A stretch of 50,332 nt of DNA, from the NCBI GenBank assembly GCA_017546665.1, contig JAFYSE010000025.1, forward strand, positions 1-50,332. The letters run 5' to 3'. Positions 23,912-30,938 of the stretch are shown here, piece after piece. A program made the translations under genes and the position numbers. The notes beneath the pieces were generated by a model. The model ran no database searches and was not told where the DNA came from. It saw only the letters and a list, made by a program, of their open reading frames with translations. The stretch's first letter is position 1, and every line of letters begins with the position of its first letter. The DNA comes from Clostridia bacterium (lineage in GTDB: Bacteria; Bacillota; Clostridia; Oscillospirales; Acutalibacteraceae).

Positions 23912-24712
23912 TTAATCCACCTTTGCCAAACCTTTTTGACGTGCGTATTCAGCAGCACCCAAGGCACCCATAAGCTGTGGGTCAGTCTTTAATTCAACAA
24001 CGTTAATTTTAAGAACTTTTTCAATAGCCTTTTTAAGACCATCGTTTTTAGCACAACCGCCTGTAAGAGTAATGCTGTCAACAGCACCTGCTTTTTTAGC
24101 CATAACAAAGCATCGCTTTGCAACTGCCAACTGAATTCCCGCTGCGATTTCGTCCATTGGTTTACCTTCACCAACAAGTGAAATAACTTCACTTTCAGCA
24201 AAAACGGTACATTGAGCAGTAATTGGAATAGTGTTTTTAGCATTAAGTGAAAGCTTTGAGAATTCAGGTAAGGTCATCTCAAAAGCATTTGCCATAGCTT
24301 CATAGAATCGGCCTGTACCTGCTGCACACTTATCGTTCATAGCAAAGTTCTTAACTGTACCATCTGTGTCGATTGAAATACCCTTAACGTCTTGACCACC
24401 GATATCAATAATTGCCTTAACTTCAGGATTTGTAACATGTACACCCATAGCGTGACAACTGATTTCAGAAATGTTTTCGTCAGCAAAAGGAACTTTGTTT
24501 CGTCCGTAACCTGTACCGATAAGATATGTAAGCTCTTTTGCAGAGTTAAGTCCTTCTACTTGTGCAACTGCATCATCAAGAGCAATTTCTGCACTTTGAA
24601 CTGGATTTATTTTACTTCTATTTGTAACATTTGCAACTATATTTCCGTTTTCATCAAGAATAACACATTTTGTGTATGTTGAGCCTACGTCGCATCCACC
24701 AAAATATTTCAT
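23912..24712 (-). CDS. 2-Hydroxyacyl-CoA dehydratase activator (archerase ATPase)
   Basis: The 266-residue protein is a BadF/BadG/HgdC-type ATPase of the ASKHA fold. Motifs are GGCDVGSTYTK (phosphate loop, 5-15), DIGGQDVK (second phosphate site, 103-110), CAAGTGRF with C129, TAQCTVFAESE with C168, and TGGCAKN (adenosine region). C129 and C168 of each subunit would hold one 4Fe-4S cluster between the two monomers of the homodimer, as in HgdC of Acidaminococcus. ATP hydrolysis drives an electron at very low potential into the dehydratase or reductase partner. The gene follows the two dehydratase-fold genes. It is complete, with all key residues present. Confidence 0.95.
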   Translation of the reverse strand: MKYFGGCDVGSTYTKCVILDENGNIVANVTNRSKINPVQSAEIALDDAVAQVEGLNSAKELTYLIGTGYGRNKVPFADENISEISCHAMGVHVTNPEVKAIIDIGGQDVKGISIDTDGTVKNFAMNDKCAAGTGRFYEAMANAFEMTLPEFSKLSLNAKNTIPITAQCTVFAESEVISLVGEGKPMDEIAAGIQLAVAKRCFVMAKKAGAVDSITLTGGCAKNDGLKKAIEKVLKINVVELKTDPQLMGALGAAEYARQKGLAKVD

Positions 24713-24727
24713 AATTATATCTCTCCT

Positions 24728-26257
24728 TTACCAAGCCATATCGTCTTCAAAATCAAGAAGAGATGCATCAAGTGGCTCTTCTTGTAAAACTGTCTGCATA
24801 TATTTGTTAACCTGGTCACGCATTTCACGTCTTGAAATTGTACGCGGGTCCATAAGGTCTTGTTTAACCCAAATAAAGTTAATGTTTCGCTCTCTTGCTT
24901 GGTCGTCAAATATACCTGAAAGACCATCCATACCTTTACAAGAAATTTGGTCATACATAATTACTGTGTCAGCATTATATTCGTCAACAATTCTCCAAAG
25001 TTCATCAACAACATTCTTGTAGCCACCCTTGGTGTGCTTTCTCATAATTGAACGCTGATATGTTTTTGCAAGGTCTTTTAAAGCCTGTTCTTTATCCTCT
25101 GTGTTAATTTCAAGATATGAAATCATAGTTTCCATATCCATAACAACATTGATACCCCAACAGTTTTCGAGCCAGTTTGCAAAACTTGTGTAGTAGTTAG
25201 CAGGACATGACCAAACAACTGCTCTGTGACGCATTTCCTTTGAAACGGGAGTTTTCTTCTCGTATGCTTTCATCATAATCTTGTTAACTTTTTTATCCAC
25301 TTTAAGGAATCTTTCATTTGAACCACCTGAAAGATTAAAATAGAAGATTCTGTAAAGCCAGAAACAAGCACCAGTCATTTGTGGATATTCTGTTCTGTTA
25401 ATATCCCATTTCTGTAATTCATATTCAAGCTGTTTATTGTACTGTTTCATTCTCTTGAAGAATGCATCCCAGTCAAATTTTTCACCGGTTTGTTTTTCAA
25501 TGAATTCAATGAGTGCCTTGATTTCATCAACACCATACTCTTGAACATCTTCACCATTATAACGAAGTGGAATACCAAAAAAATGAGTCGGTAACTGCAA
25601 TCTTCTGTCAAGGAATGATGAGTTCATAATTGAACCATCACAAGGCATATTAGTGCCAATCATACAACAACCGATTTTTGGATAGTCATCTTCAATAGCA
25701 ACACCTGCTTCTGCACTTGGTAACGGACAAACATCAGCAGGAACTCCAAAACTTTCAGTAACTTCAAGATAGGGTGGCGTAATCTGTTGGTCAACCATTG
25801 AAGATAAGAAAATAGGTAATGTCTGTAATGGTACAGGAATAAGATTCGGAAAACCTGTAAAAATCTCATTTGGAACGATTTCATCCATTAAAACAATTTT
25901 CTTTGAGAGTTTGTTATTAGGATTGATTTTTTCATCAGCTGTTAATGATAAATTAATCATATCAGTAGTATGTTTAACAATCATATTGTAGTGAAGATGA
26001 GCCATACGGAGTTGTGGTCCACGGAGACCTGCAACGTGACGGTCAATAAATGAAGGAGCAGAGAGATAAGATGCCATCCAACGATATCTCCAAATACCCT
26101 TGACTGTTGAAATGGGAGCTTTAAGTGCCATTTTAATAATATCTTTCCAAGTAACAAGCCAACGATAATAGTCATAAATTGTGTCTTTAAAGCCACGCCA
26201 TTCACGGTGCCTTAAGATGGCAGTATGCTCTTTGTAAAGTTTACCGTAATTATCCAT
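24728..26257 (-). CDS. 2-Hydroxyacyl-CoA dehydratase-fold subunit (large)
   Basis: The 509-residue protein belongs to the HgdA/HgdB/BcrB/BcrC superfamily. Candidate ligands for the active-site 4Fe-4S cluster are C177 (DVCPLP), C206 (NMPCDGS), C351 (WSCPANY) and C440 (QISCKG), with further cysteines at C197 and C198. It is about 80-100 residues longer than the usual HgdB because of an N-terminal helical extension (1-115). It overlaps the smaller subunit gene by eight bases and is followed 15 bases later by the activator gene. The pair may form a heterodimer like HgdAB. No CoA-transferase, acyl-CoA dehydrogenase or amino-acid degradation gene is near, so the substrate may not be a 2-hydroxyacyl-CoA. 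Double-cubane cluster proteins of the same fold reduce small molecules. Confidence 0.88.
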   Translation of the reverse strand: MDNYGKLYKEHTAILRHREWRGFKDTIYDYYRWLVTWKDIIKMALKAPISTVKGIWRYRWMASYLSAPSFIDRHVAGLRGPQLRMAHLHYNMIVKHTTDMINLSLTADEKINPNNKLSKKIVLMDEIVPNEIFTGFPNLIPVPLQTLPIFLSSMVDQQITPPYLEVTESFGVPADVCPLPSAEAGVAIEDDYPKIGCCMIGTNMPCDGSIMNSSFLDRRLQLPTHFFGIPLRYNGEDVQEYGVDEIKALIEFIEKQTGEKFDWDAFFKRMKQYNKQLEYELQKWDINRTEYPQMTGACFWLYRIFYFNLSGGSNERFLKVDKKVNKIMMKAYEKKTPVSKEMRHRAVVWSCPANYYTSFANWLENCWGINVVMDMETMISYLEINTEDKEQALKDLAKTYQRSIMRKHTKGGYKNVVDELWRIVDEYNADTVIMYDQISCKGMDGLSGIFDDQARERNINFIWVKQDLMDPRTISRREMRDQVNKYMQTVLQEEPLDASLLDFEDDMAW

Positions 26258-27455
26258 TTTCTCTCATCTCCTTTGCTTTTTGAATTTTCTTGATTTCAAG
26301 ACTTTCAACAAAAGCTTGAACACGTGTACGGAGTTGTCCCGACGCAGATGCAGTATATTGACGGTCAACTGCTGCAGTTGGTACACCATAGTCACCACTC
26401 ATAACGTATGAAGCAAGTGCTCTTTCATAACCCCAATATTCGCAGAATTTAAGTTGTTCATACATAACACCATCTGCATTGTATTTGTCAACAAGTTCTT
26501 TAACGTAGTCGCGTCTTTCCTGAACTTTTTCGTGGCTCATAAATCTTGGACACTGGCTAGTTTTCATATAGTGAAGAGCAATTTGTGTAAGAACATCATC
26601 TTCATCATTTAGTATGATTTCTTCACGGCCGGGGAGTGAACCAAAACAGAAACGGTCAGCAACAACTAATGCACCACTATCTTCAATGAGTTTAGTAAAA
26701 TCAGGGTCGTCCATTTCTGAACCGACAACAACTATTTTCGCTCTGTAATTTTTCTTTTGGTCAGGCTCTCTTGTTTTAAGCTCTTCTGCAGTTTCACGGA
26801 GCTTATCAATAATCAAGTATTTAGGACAACAGTATGTAGCAAGACATAGAACGTGAAATTCATAGCCTGTAATTCTTGGATTTTCTTCTTTTCTGTATTC
26901 ACCAATTTCTGTAATAAGACGACAGATTTCATTGTGTTCTTCGACTGCTTTTTTTAACGCCTCGTCACTTGTATCAACTCCATAAACCTCGTTAAGTTTA
27001 TCAAGAACTTTAACTTGTAACTGATTTGTATAGTGTTTAACTGTGTGCTGTTCAATTTTAAATGGTGAGTCAACAAAAGTTACAAAAAACTTATCATTTG
27101 GAACAAGATTAAGCAACTCAAAATGCTCGTATGTACGATTCATTTCTGAACAGGTTTCTGCACCGATAAGAGCAGAAAGGAAATTGTAACCACCTTCAAT
27201 GCCTCTCTCAAGAAGAGCCTTAGAATAACCACAAAGGAATGAACTCATATAGTAAGTCGCAATATCCATTGAGCCTGTACGGGGAGCACGAAGTCTTACT
27301 GAAAAGCAATTATCAAGATTTAACAAAACCTCAGGAATATGATAACAAGTGTATGCAATGGCAAGTTTACCATCATTTGTTGCCTGTTTTACAAGGTCGT
27401 TATTCGCTTCTTGCAGTAAGTTTTCAAAATAGATTAAATGCTTTAAATCTTTCAT
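26250..27455 (-). CDS. 2-Hydroxyacyl-CoA dehydratase-fold subunit (small)
   Basis: The 401-residue protein is the second HgdB-like subunit. Possible cluster ligands are C75 (FLCGYSK), C102 (ETCSEMNR) and C338 (KFCEYWG), the three-cysteine pattern of the superfamily. The typical KIVVVGSEMDDPDF strand (240-253) and the ADRFCFGS segment (266-273) are present. Length is normal. It begins directly after the stop of the CooC-like gene, with no gap, and overlaps the large subunit gene by eight bases. The two subunits and the activator would make the minimal archerase system: activator reduces, subunits catalyse. The reaction is unknown, and the gene's tie to a CooC-like ATPase is uncommon among textbook examples. 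Confidence 0.88.
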   Translation of the reverse strand: MKDLKHLIYFENLLQEANNDLVKQATNDGKLAIAYTCYHIPEVLLNLDNCFSVRLRAPRTGSMDIATYYMSSFLCGYSKALLERGIEGGYNFLSALIGAETCSEMNRTYEHFELLNLVPNDKFFVTFVDSPFKIEQHTVKHYTNQLQVKVLDKLNEVYGVDTSDEALKKAVEEHNEICRLITEIGEYRKEENPRITGYEFHVLCLATYCCPKYLIIDKLRETAEELKTREPDQKKNYRAKIVVVGSEMDDPDFTKLIEDSGALVVADRFCFGSLPGREEIILNDEDDVLTQIALHYMKTSQCPRFMSHEKVQERRDYVKELVDKYNADGVMYEQLKFCEYWGYERALASYVMSGDYGVPTAAVDRQYTASASGQLRTRVQAFVESLEIKKIQKAKEMRENG

Positions 27456-28220
27456 TTATATAACCCCGATTTCATTAAGTGCTTTTCTTACACCATTTAC
27501 TACATTTGATTCAGACGGAAGATTAAATATGTTTTCACCTTTAATATCAAATACAGATAGATTTTTATCATCTTCAATGTAACTCAATACAGGAATTTCG
27601 TTTGTATTTATGTAGTCTTTAAGGCTTTCGTCAGCCATACGGTTAACAATTACACCGATTTTTTCATACATAACAAGCTCGTCCGCAACAGATTTGATTG
27701 TATTTATAACCTGACATCCTTTTTTACTTGGGTCAGTAATAAGGAGAAGGTGAGTAACCTTTTCCATAACACGACGGTTAATCTGTTCAATTCCCGCTTC
27801 ACCATCAATTACAACATAATCAAATTCATTTGAAAGAATTGATATAACTTCTTTTAGGTATGTATTGATTTTACAGTAACATCCTGCAGTTTCAGGTCGT
27901 CCAACTGCTATGAACGAATATCCGTCCGTTTCAACGAGCGCATCAAAAATTCTATATTTTGCTTCACCTAAAAGCTCAATGGCAGTTCTTGTATCACCTT
28001 CATCAACAGATGCGATAATCTCTTTTCTTATATCGTCTATTGTAAGCTTAACATCAATACCCAAAGCAGTTGACAGTCCAACAGCAGGGTCTGCGTCGAT
28101 GGCCAAAATTTTCTTGTCGGGATATCTTTCAACAAGACACCTGACGATTGTTGCAGAAAGAGAAGTCTTACCAACTCCACCTTTACCTGCAACTGCAATA
28201 ATAGTTGATTTTCTTTCCAT
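27456..28220 (-). CDS. CooC-like P-loop ATPase
   Basis: The 254-residue protein has the deviant Walker A GKGGVGKTS (12-20) with the signature lysine of the MinD/ParA/NifH group, the switch segment IDADPAVGL (41-49) and the Walker B-like VIDGEAG. It also has GCYC, with C114 and C116, the C-x-C metal site of CooC. In CO dehydrogenase maturation CooC binds Ni2+ through that motif at a dimer interface and inserts it using ATP. No cooS gene is in this window, but an acetyl-CoA-synthase-like gene ends this operon. The gene lies ten bases after the TRIC-like gene and directly before the small dehydratase-fold gene. A nickel or cluster-loading role is inferred. Confidence 0.87.
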   Translation of the reverse strand: MERKSTIIAVAGKGGVGKTSLSATIVRCLVERYPDKKILAIDADPAVGLSTALGIDVKLTIDDIRKEIIASVDEGDTRTAIELLGEAKYRIFDALVETDGYSFIAVGRPETAGCYCKINTYLKEVISILSNEFDYVVIDGEAGIEQINRRVMEKVTHLLLITDPSKKGCQVINTIKSVADELVMYEKIGVIVNRMADESLKDYINTNEIPVLSYIEDDKNLSVFDIKGENIFNLPSESNVVNGVRKALNEIGVI

Positions 28221-28229
28221 TTTATCACC

Positions 28230-28880
28230 TTATTTAATTGCTATCGGCATATTCCATTTAAATGTCATAGCAAGAATTCTCAAAATAAATGTAACGGCGA
28301 CGCCGAAAATGATTGCCAAAGTTTCATTTATGTGAATAGTTGAACCATACATATAAAGAATATAGTAAACAGACGCTCCTAATAGAGCAGCTATTGCATA
28401 AATACGTTTAACTAAAACAAAAGGTGTATTATTTGTGAGTACATCACGTAACATACCACCACAAATACCTGTTAAAAGTCCACAAGTGATACAAATAAGA
28501 GCATTGTCGGAATATCCTTTGTCTATTGCTACCATAACACCGACAACAGCGAAAATGCCAAGACCAAGGGCGTCAAAAATATCATTGATTTTTTCAATTC
28601 TCAATTCATTTTCAAGATATGTATGACTAAATTTTCTAGCAAATAAAAATACAATAATTGCAACAATAACGCAAATTAATATGTACCATTTTAAGCTGAA
28701 AATTGCAGGTGGAGAAAAACTAAAAATAACATCTCGAGTGAGTCCACCGCCATGAGCTGTAATGATGGAAAGAAGAATAACACCAAAAAGGTCTGTTCTT
28801 CGTCTTATGGCAATCATTGCACCTGAAATAGAAAATGCAATAACACCAATTATTTCAATAATAGTTGAGAATATTCCCAT
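28230..28880 (-). CDS. TRIC/UPF0126-type membrane protein
   Basis: The 216-residue protein has seven probable helices and the twofold repeat of the prokaryotic TRIC channel (UPF0126) family: the motif HGGGLTRDV in the first half and CGGMLRDVL in the second, with the conserved glycines and aspartates. Solved relatives form trimeric K+-type cation channels. GAGGG (28888-28892) lies seven bases before the ATG at 28880; longer frames have no site. It is the first gene after the promoter at 28931-28959, ten bases before the CooC-like gene, so it is likely co-transcribed. That could be chance, or it could help ion balance for the redox system. Confidence 0.87.
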   Translation of the reverse strand: MGIFSTIIEIIGVIAFSISGAMIAIRRRTDLFGVILLSIITAHGGGLTRDVIFSFSPPAIFSLKWYILICVIVAIIVFLFARKFSHTYLENELRIEKINDIFDALGLGIFAVVGVMVAIDKGYSDNALICITCGLLTGICGGMLRDVLTNNTPFVLVKRIYAIAALLGASVYYILYMYGSTIHINETLAIIFGVAVTFILRILAMTFKWNMPIAIK

Positions 28881-28930
28881 ATTTTTACCCTCACTTTGTA
28901 GTTGAACAAAACTTGTCATCTTTTAACATA

Positions 28931-28959
28931 ATTTTAACATAGAATACATTAATAGTAAA
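28931..28959 (-). promoter_or_regulatory. Promoter of the archerase operon
   Basis: On the minus strand TTTACT (28954-28959), 17 bases and TAAAAT (28931-28936), with TG one base upstream of the -10 box (an extended -10). It is the only clear promoter before the genes at 28880 to 23063. Confidence 0.65.
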
Positions 28960-28976
28960 GTATTTAATAAATAATA

Positions 28977-29002
28977 AAAGTCACAAATAATATTGTGACT
29001 TT
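28977..29002 (-). terminator. Terminator after bofA
   Basis: AAAGTCACAA and TTGTGACTTT form a ten-base perfect stem with a six-base loop; the minus-strand tail is TTATTATTT. It isolates bofA from the operon downstream. Confidence 0.8.
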
Positions 29003-29023
29003 CATTGAAAAAATATGATTAAA

Positions 29024-29284
29024 TTATATGAATATATCTTGCAAAAGAAGCATAATTACTCCCGATATACCACTGACAGATGATATGCCTAATGTTAGAT
29101 AATTTACGGGAATGTGAATTGATATGTACTTTCCCAAAAGGTTAACGGCAAAAAGAGCACACAAACCTTGTAATGATGTAAGAAAAACTGAAAGAAAAAA
29201 TCTTTTTGATTTAATATGTGTAATAAAAATTACCAAGACATAAATTGAAAAAACAAACCCTAAGAATATTTTTGCAGAAGTCAT
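29024..29284 (-). CDS. bofA: BofA-like sporulation membrane protein
   Basis: The 86-residue membrane protein has two or three helices and the C-terminal signature of the BofA family (VNYLTLGISSVSGISGVIMLLL), in which a proline- or valine-asparagine pair starts the last helix. In Bacillus BofA inhibits the SpoIVFB protease that activates sigma-K; in Clostridia the partners are often absent and the role is less clear. AAGGAG lies eight bases before the ATG. It is monocistronic with its own terminator. Together with spoIIR at 33695 it suggests that the organism comes from a spore-forming lineage. The identification rests on length, topology and the terminal motif. Confidence 0.75.
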   Translation of the reverse strand: MTSAKIFLGFVFSIYVLVIFITHIKSKRFFLSVFLTSLQGLCALFAVNLLGKYISIHIPVNYLTLGISSVSGISGVIMLLLQDIFI

Positions 29285-29381
29285 ATTTTCACTCCTTAAA
29301 TAATTTTAATACAACATTTTTATTAAAATCTGGCTTATTTTATTCCGCTTTGAATATAATAAAATATGAAGGAGTGAAGAA

Positions 29382-29549
29382 ATGACAGAAACAAAATTTA
29401 CTTATGAGCAATATTGTACCTTTTGCAAGAAGAATATAATAATTGAAGAAGTTTATCTTTTGGACGGTAATAAAACAGTAAAATGTACAAATACAAAATG
29501 TGAAAATCATGGAAAAGATTGCAAAAACAAATTAAGAGAAAATAATTGA
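29382..29549 (+). CDS. Small Cys-rich protein, probable zinc binder
   Basis: This 55-residue protein has six cysteines and one histidine: C12-x2-C15, then C35, C40, H43 and C47. The pattern suggests a small zinc-binding fold with YCTFCKK as the first knuckle. AAGGAG (29369-29374) is seven bases before the ATG. A TATAAT at 29355-29360 may be its -10 box, but no good -35 is present. It stands divergent from bofA and just before the unknown gene at 29640. The region between C15 and C35 is hydrophobic with a LLDGNKTV turn, as in a small beta hairpin. No named family is recognised, but the ribosome binding site and codon use support a real gene. Confidence 0.7.
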   Translation: MTETKFTYEQYCTFCKKNIIIEEVYLLDGNKTVKCTNTKCENHGKDCKNKLRENN

Positions 29550-29557
29550 TTTATTTA

Positions 29558-29586
29558 TTGACCGTTTGAATAAATGATAGTATAAT
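29558..29586 (+). promoter_or_regulatory. Promoter of the unknown gene and DUF1292 gene
   Basis: TTGACC (29558-29563), 17 bases, perfect TATAAT (29581-29586). Confidence 0.8.
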
Positions 29587-29639
29587 TAGAGTGATTTACA
29601 GAACATTAAACATATTATTATATATTCAGCGGTGATTTT

Positions 29640-30308
29640 ATGCAGAAAATTGTTGATTCGGTTTACGATATCATCGCATTCTCAAATGGTATCATTTATA
29701 CAAAAAAGACAGTTCTTGAAAATGGGTCTGTCAAGGTTAGTTTTTATGGATATGATATAAAAAGAATGCAAAATACTCCGGTAACAAAAAGTGTTTATCT
29801 TCTTAATAAATACGGTTCGGAATACAAAAAAATAGCAGAGCAGTTGGGCGATTATGTTTCATGTGATGCAGAAATACTTTCTAATAAACATGTTATTGTA
29901 GTATATAGCAGTGGTGAAACTGGAATTTTTTCACCTGATGGTGAGATGGTTTGGTCCTGTGACCTAATTTATCAGGGTAGTGAAATCACTGGAGCAGTTG
30001 CCGATGGAAATCAGATATGGAGTGTTGTGCCGGATAAGAATTGTGTTGTAAGTTATTCAATTTCTCACAAAAAGTTTAGTATGAGAATTGGCTCGTCACA
30101 GTCAACTTCCTTCCAAAAACCTGTATCTATTTCAAAATATGATAATGAATTATTTGTTTGTAATGCTGATTCACAAAAGGTAAGAACAATCAGTCTTAAG
30201 GATTATTCGGTAAACGACTTTAGAATTTTTGATGAGCCTGTTTATAAGTATCTTCGTTCTTGCGGAAAAGAAATTGTTGTTCTTGAATCAGGTGTTTACG
30301 TATTATAA
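29640..30308 (+). CDS. Unknown beta-rich protein
   Basis: The 222-residue protein has no signal peptide or membrane segment and consists of repeated short strands separated by glycine, asparagine or aspartate turns, for example DIIAFSNGIIYT, VIVVYSSGETGIF, QIWSVVPDKNCVV and ELFVCNADSQKV. The spacing of about 40 residues suggests a partial beta-propeller of four or five blades, which is short for a closed ring unless it pairs. No catalytic motif is visible. It lies behind a strong promoter and 24 bases before a DUF1292 gene. GGTGA precedes the ATG. The fold is a guess from the strand pattern; the gene itself is well supported. Confidence 0.7.
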   Translation: MQKIVDSVYDIIAFSNGIIYTKKTVLENGSVKVSFYGYDIKRMQNTPVTKSVYLLNKYGSEYKKIAEQLGDYVSCDAEILSNKHVIVVYSSGETGIFSPDGEMVWSCDLIYQGSEITGAVADGNQIWSVVPDKNCVVSYSISHKKFSMRIGSSQSTSFQKPVSISKYDNELFVCNADSQKVRTISLKDYSVNDFRIFDEPVYKYLRSCGKEIVVLESGVYVL

Positions 30309-30332
30309 TTAAAAACAAAGGAGAATATAAAA

Positions 30333-30629
30333 ATGAGTGAAGAATTTAATCCTGACCTTGTGTCAGTAATTGACGAAAATGGTGTTGAACATGTTTTTGA
30401 AGAGCTTGACAGAATTGAAACTGATACTGCAAAATATGTTGCACTTCTTCCTGTTTATGATGAGGCAGAAGAAATCCTTGATGACGATGGTGATGTAATC
30501 ATTCTCAAGGTTAGTGAGGAGGACGGCGAAACATATTTAGAGCCAATCGAAGATGAAAACGAGTTCAATGAAATTGGCAAAATCTTTGAAGAAAGATTAT
30601 CTGAATTATTTGATATTGATGAAGAATAA
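30333..30629 (+). CDS. DUF1292 family acidic protein
   Basis: The 98-residue protein is strongly acidic (about 34 D or E) and has the layout of the DUF1292/YrzB group: a first half of beta strands (DLVSVIDENGVEHVFEELDRIE), a central YVALLPVYD strand, then acidic strands with ILKVSEEDGETYLEPI, and a final helix. The protein is widespread in Firmicutes but has no assigned function. In many genomes it follows a Holliday junction resolvase and a small IreB-like gene; here it follows an unknown gene. AAAGGAG lies before the ATG. The next feature is the promoter and structured RNA at 30641. Confidence 0.88.
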   Translation: MSEEFNPDLVSVIDENGVEHVFEELDRIETDTAKYVALLPVYDEAEEILDDDGDVIILKVSEEDGETYLEPIEDENEFNEIGKIFEERLSELFDIDEE

Positions 30630-30640
30630 TTTTTATTATC

Positions 30641-30646
30641 TATAAT
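30641..30646 (+). promoter_or_regulatory. -10 box of the structured RNA
   Basis: Perfect TATAAT 12 bases after the DUF1292 stop. A weak TTGATG at 30616-30621 has a 19-base spacer. The expected start is near 30653, just before the closing stem of the RNA. Confidence 0.55.
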
Positions 30647-30652
30647 AAAATA

Positions 30653-30850
30653 TTATTACCCTGCGAAGCCCGATAACTGCGGACGATATTAACCCAACAC
30701 ACTATTAAAGGGAGCTTTTACTCGATTTCATTGGGAGCAGACCTCCCGTCTTTTGACGGAAGAAGGGAGCACAGATATGAACGGAGAGCACCCACCTGCT
30801 TAACATGCAGGTTAGTATTCACCGCAACCGACTTTGCGGGGCACCTATAA
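30653..30850 (+). ncRNA. ssrS: Structured RNA, probably 6S RNA
   Basis: About 195 bases carry a long stem-like fold and no reading frame. The ends pair (CCCTGCGAAG at 30659-30668 with CTTTGCGGGG at 30832-30841). Inside this, TGCGG pairs with CCGCA, and ATATTAACC with GGTTAGTAT. An unpaired 5' strand (CAACACACTATTAAA) faces a small hairpin CCTGC/GCAGG on the 3' strand, and a long terminal arm ends in CCGTC-TTTT-GACGG. A closing stem, a central bubble with a 3' hairpin and a distal arm is the layout of 6S RNA, which imitates an open promoter and traps sigma-A RNA polymerase. It has its own -10 box and terminator. The identity is likely but not proven. Confidence 0.62.
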
Positions 30851-30861
30851 TAAATGAAATT

Positions 30862-30896
30862 ATCTCATTGTAATTTATTTACAATGAGATTTTTTT
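30862..30896 (+). terminator. Terminator of the structured RNA
   Basis: ATCTCATTGTAA (30862-30873) pairs perfectly with 30879-30890 around TTTAT, then seven T residues. Confidence 0.92.
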
Positions 30897-30938
30897 ATGA
30901 TATATTTATCACAGTTTAATATTTAAGGTGGTTTAAAT

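Noticed and set aside
23912..27455. A classical glutamate or lactate fermentation dehydratase operon
   Set aside because: CoA-transferase, dehydrogenase and electron-transfer flavoprotein genes that accompany those dehydratases are absent.
30653..30850. A riboswitch controlling uxaB
   Set aside because: A strong terminator separates it from uxaB with no alternative anti-terminator pairing visible, and the ends of the RNA pair with each other, as in an independent RNA.
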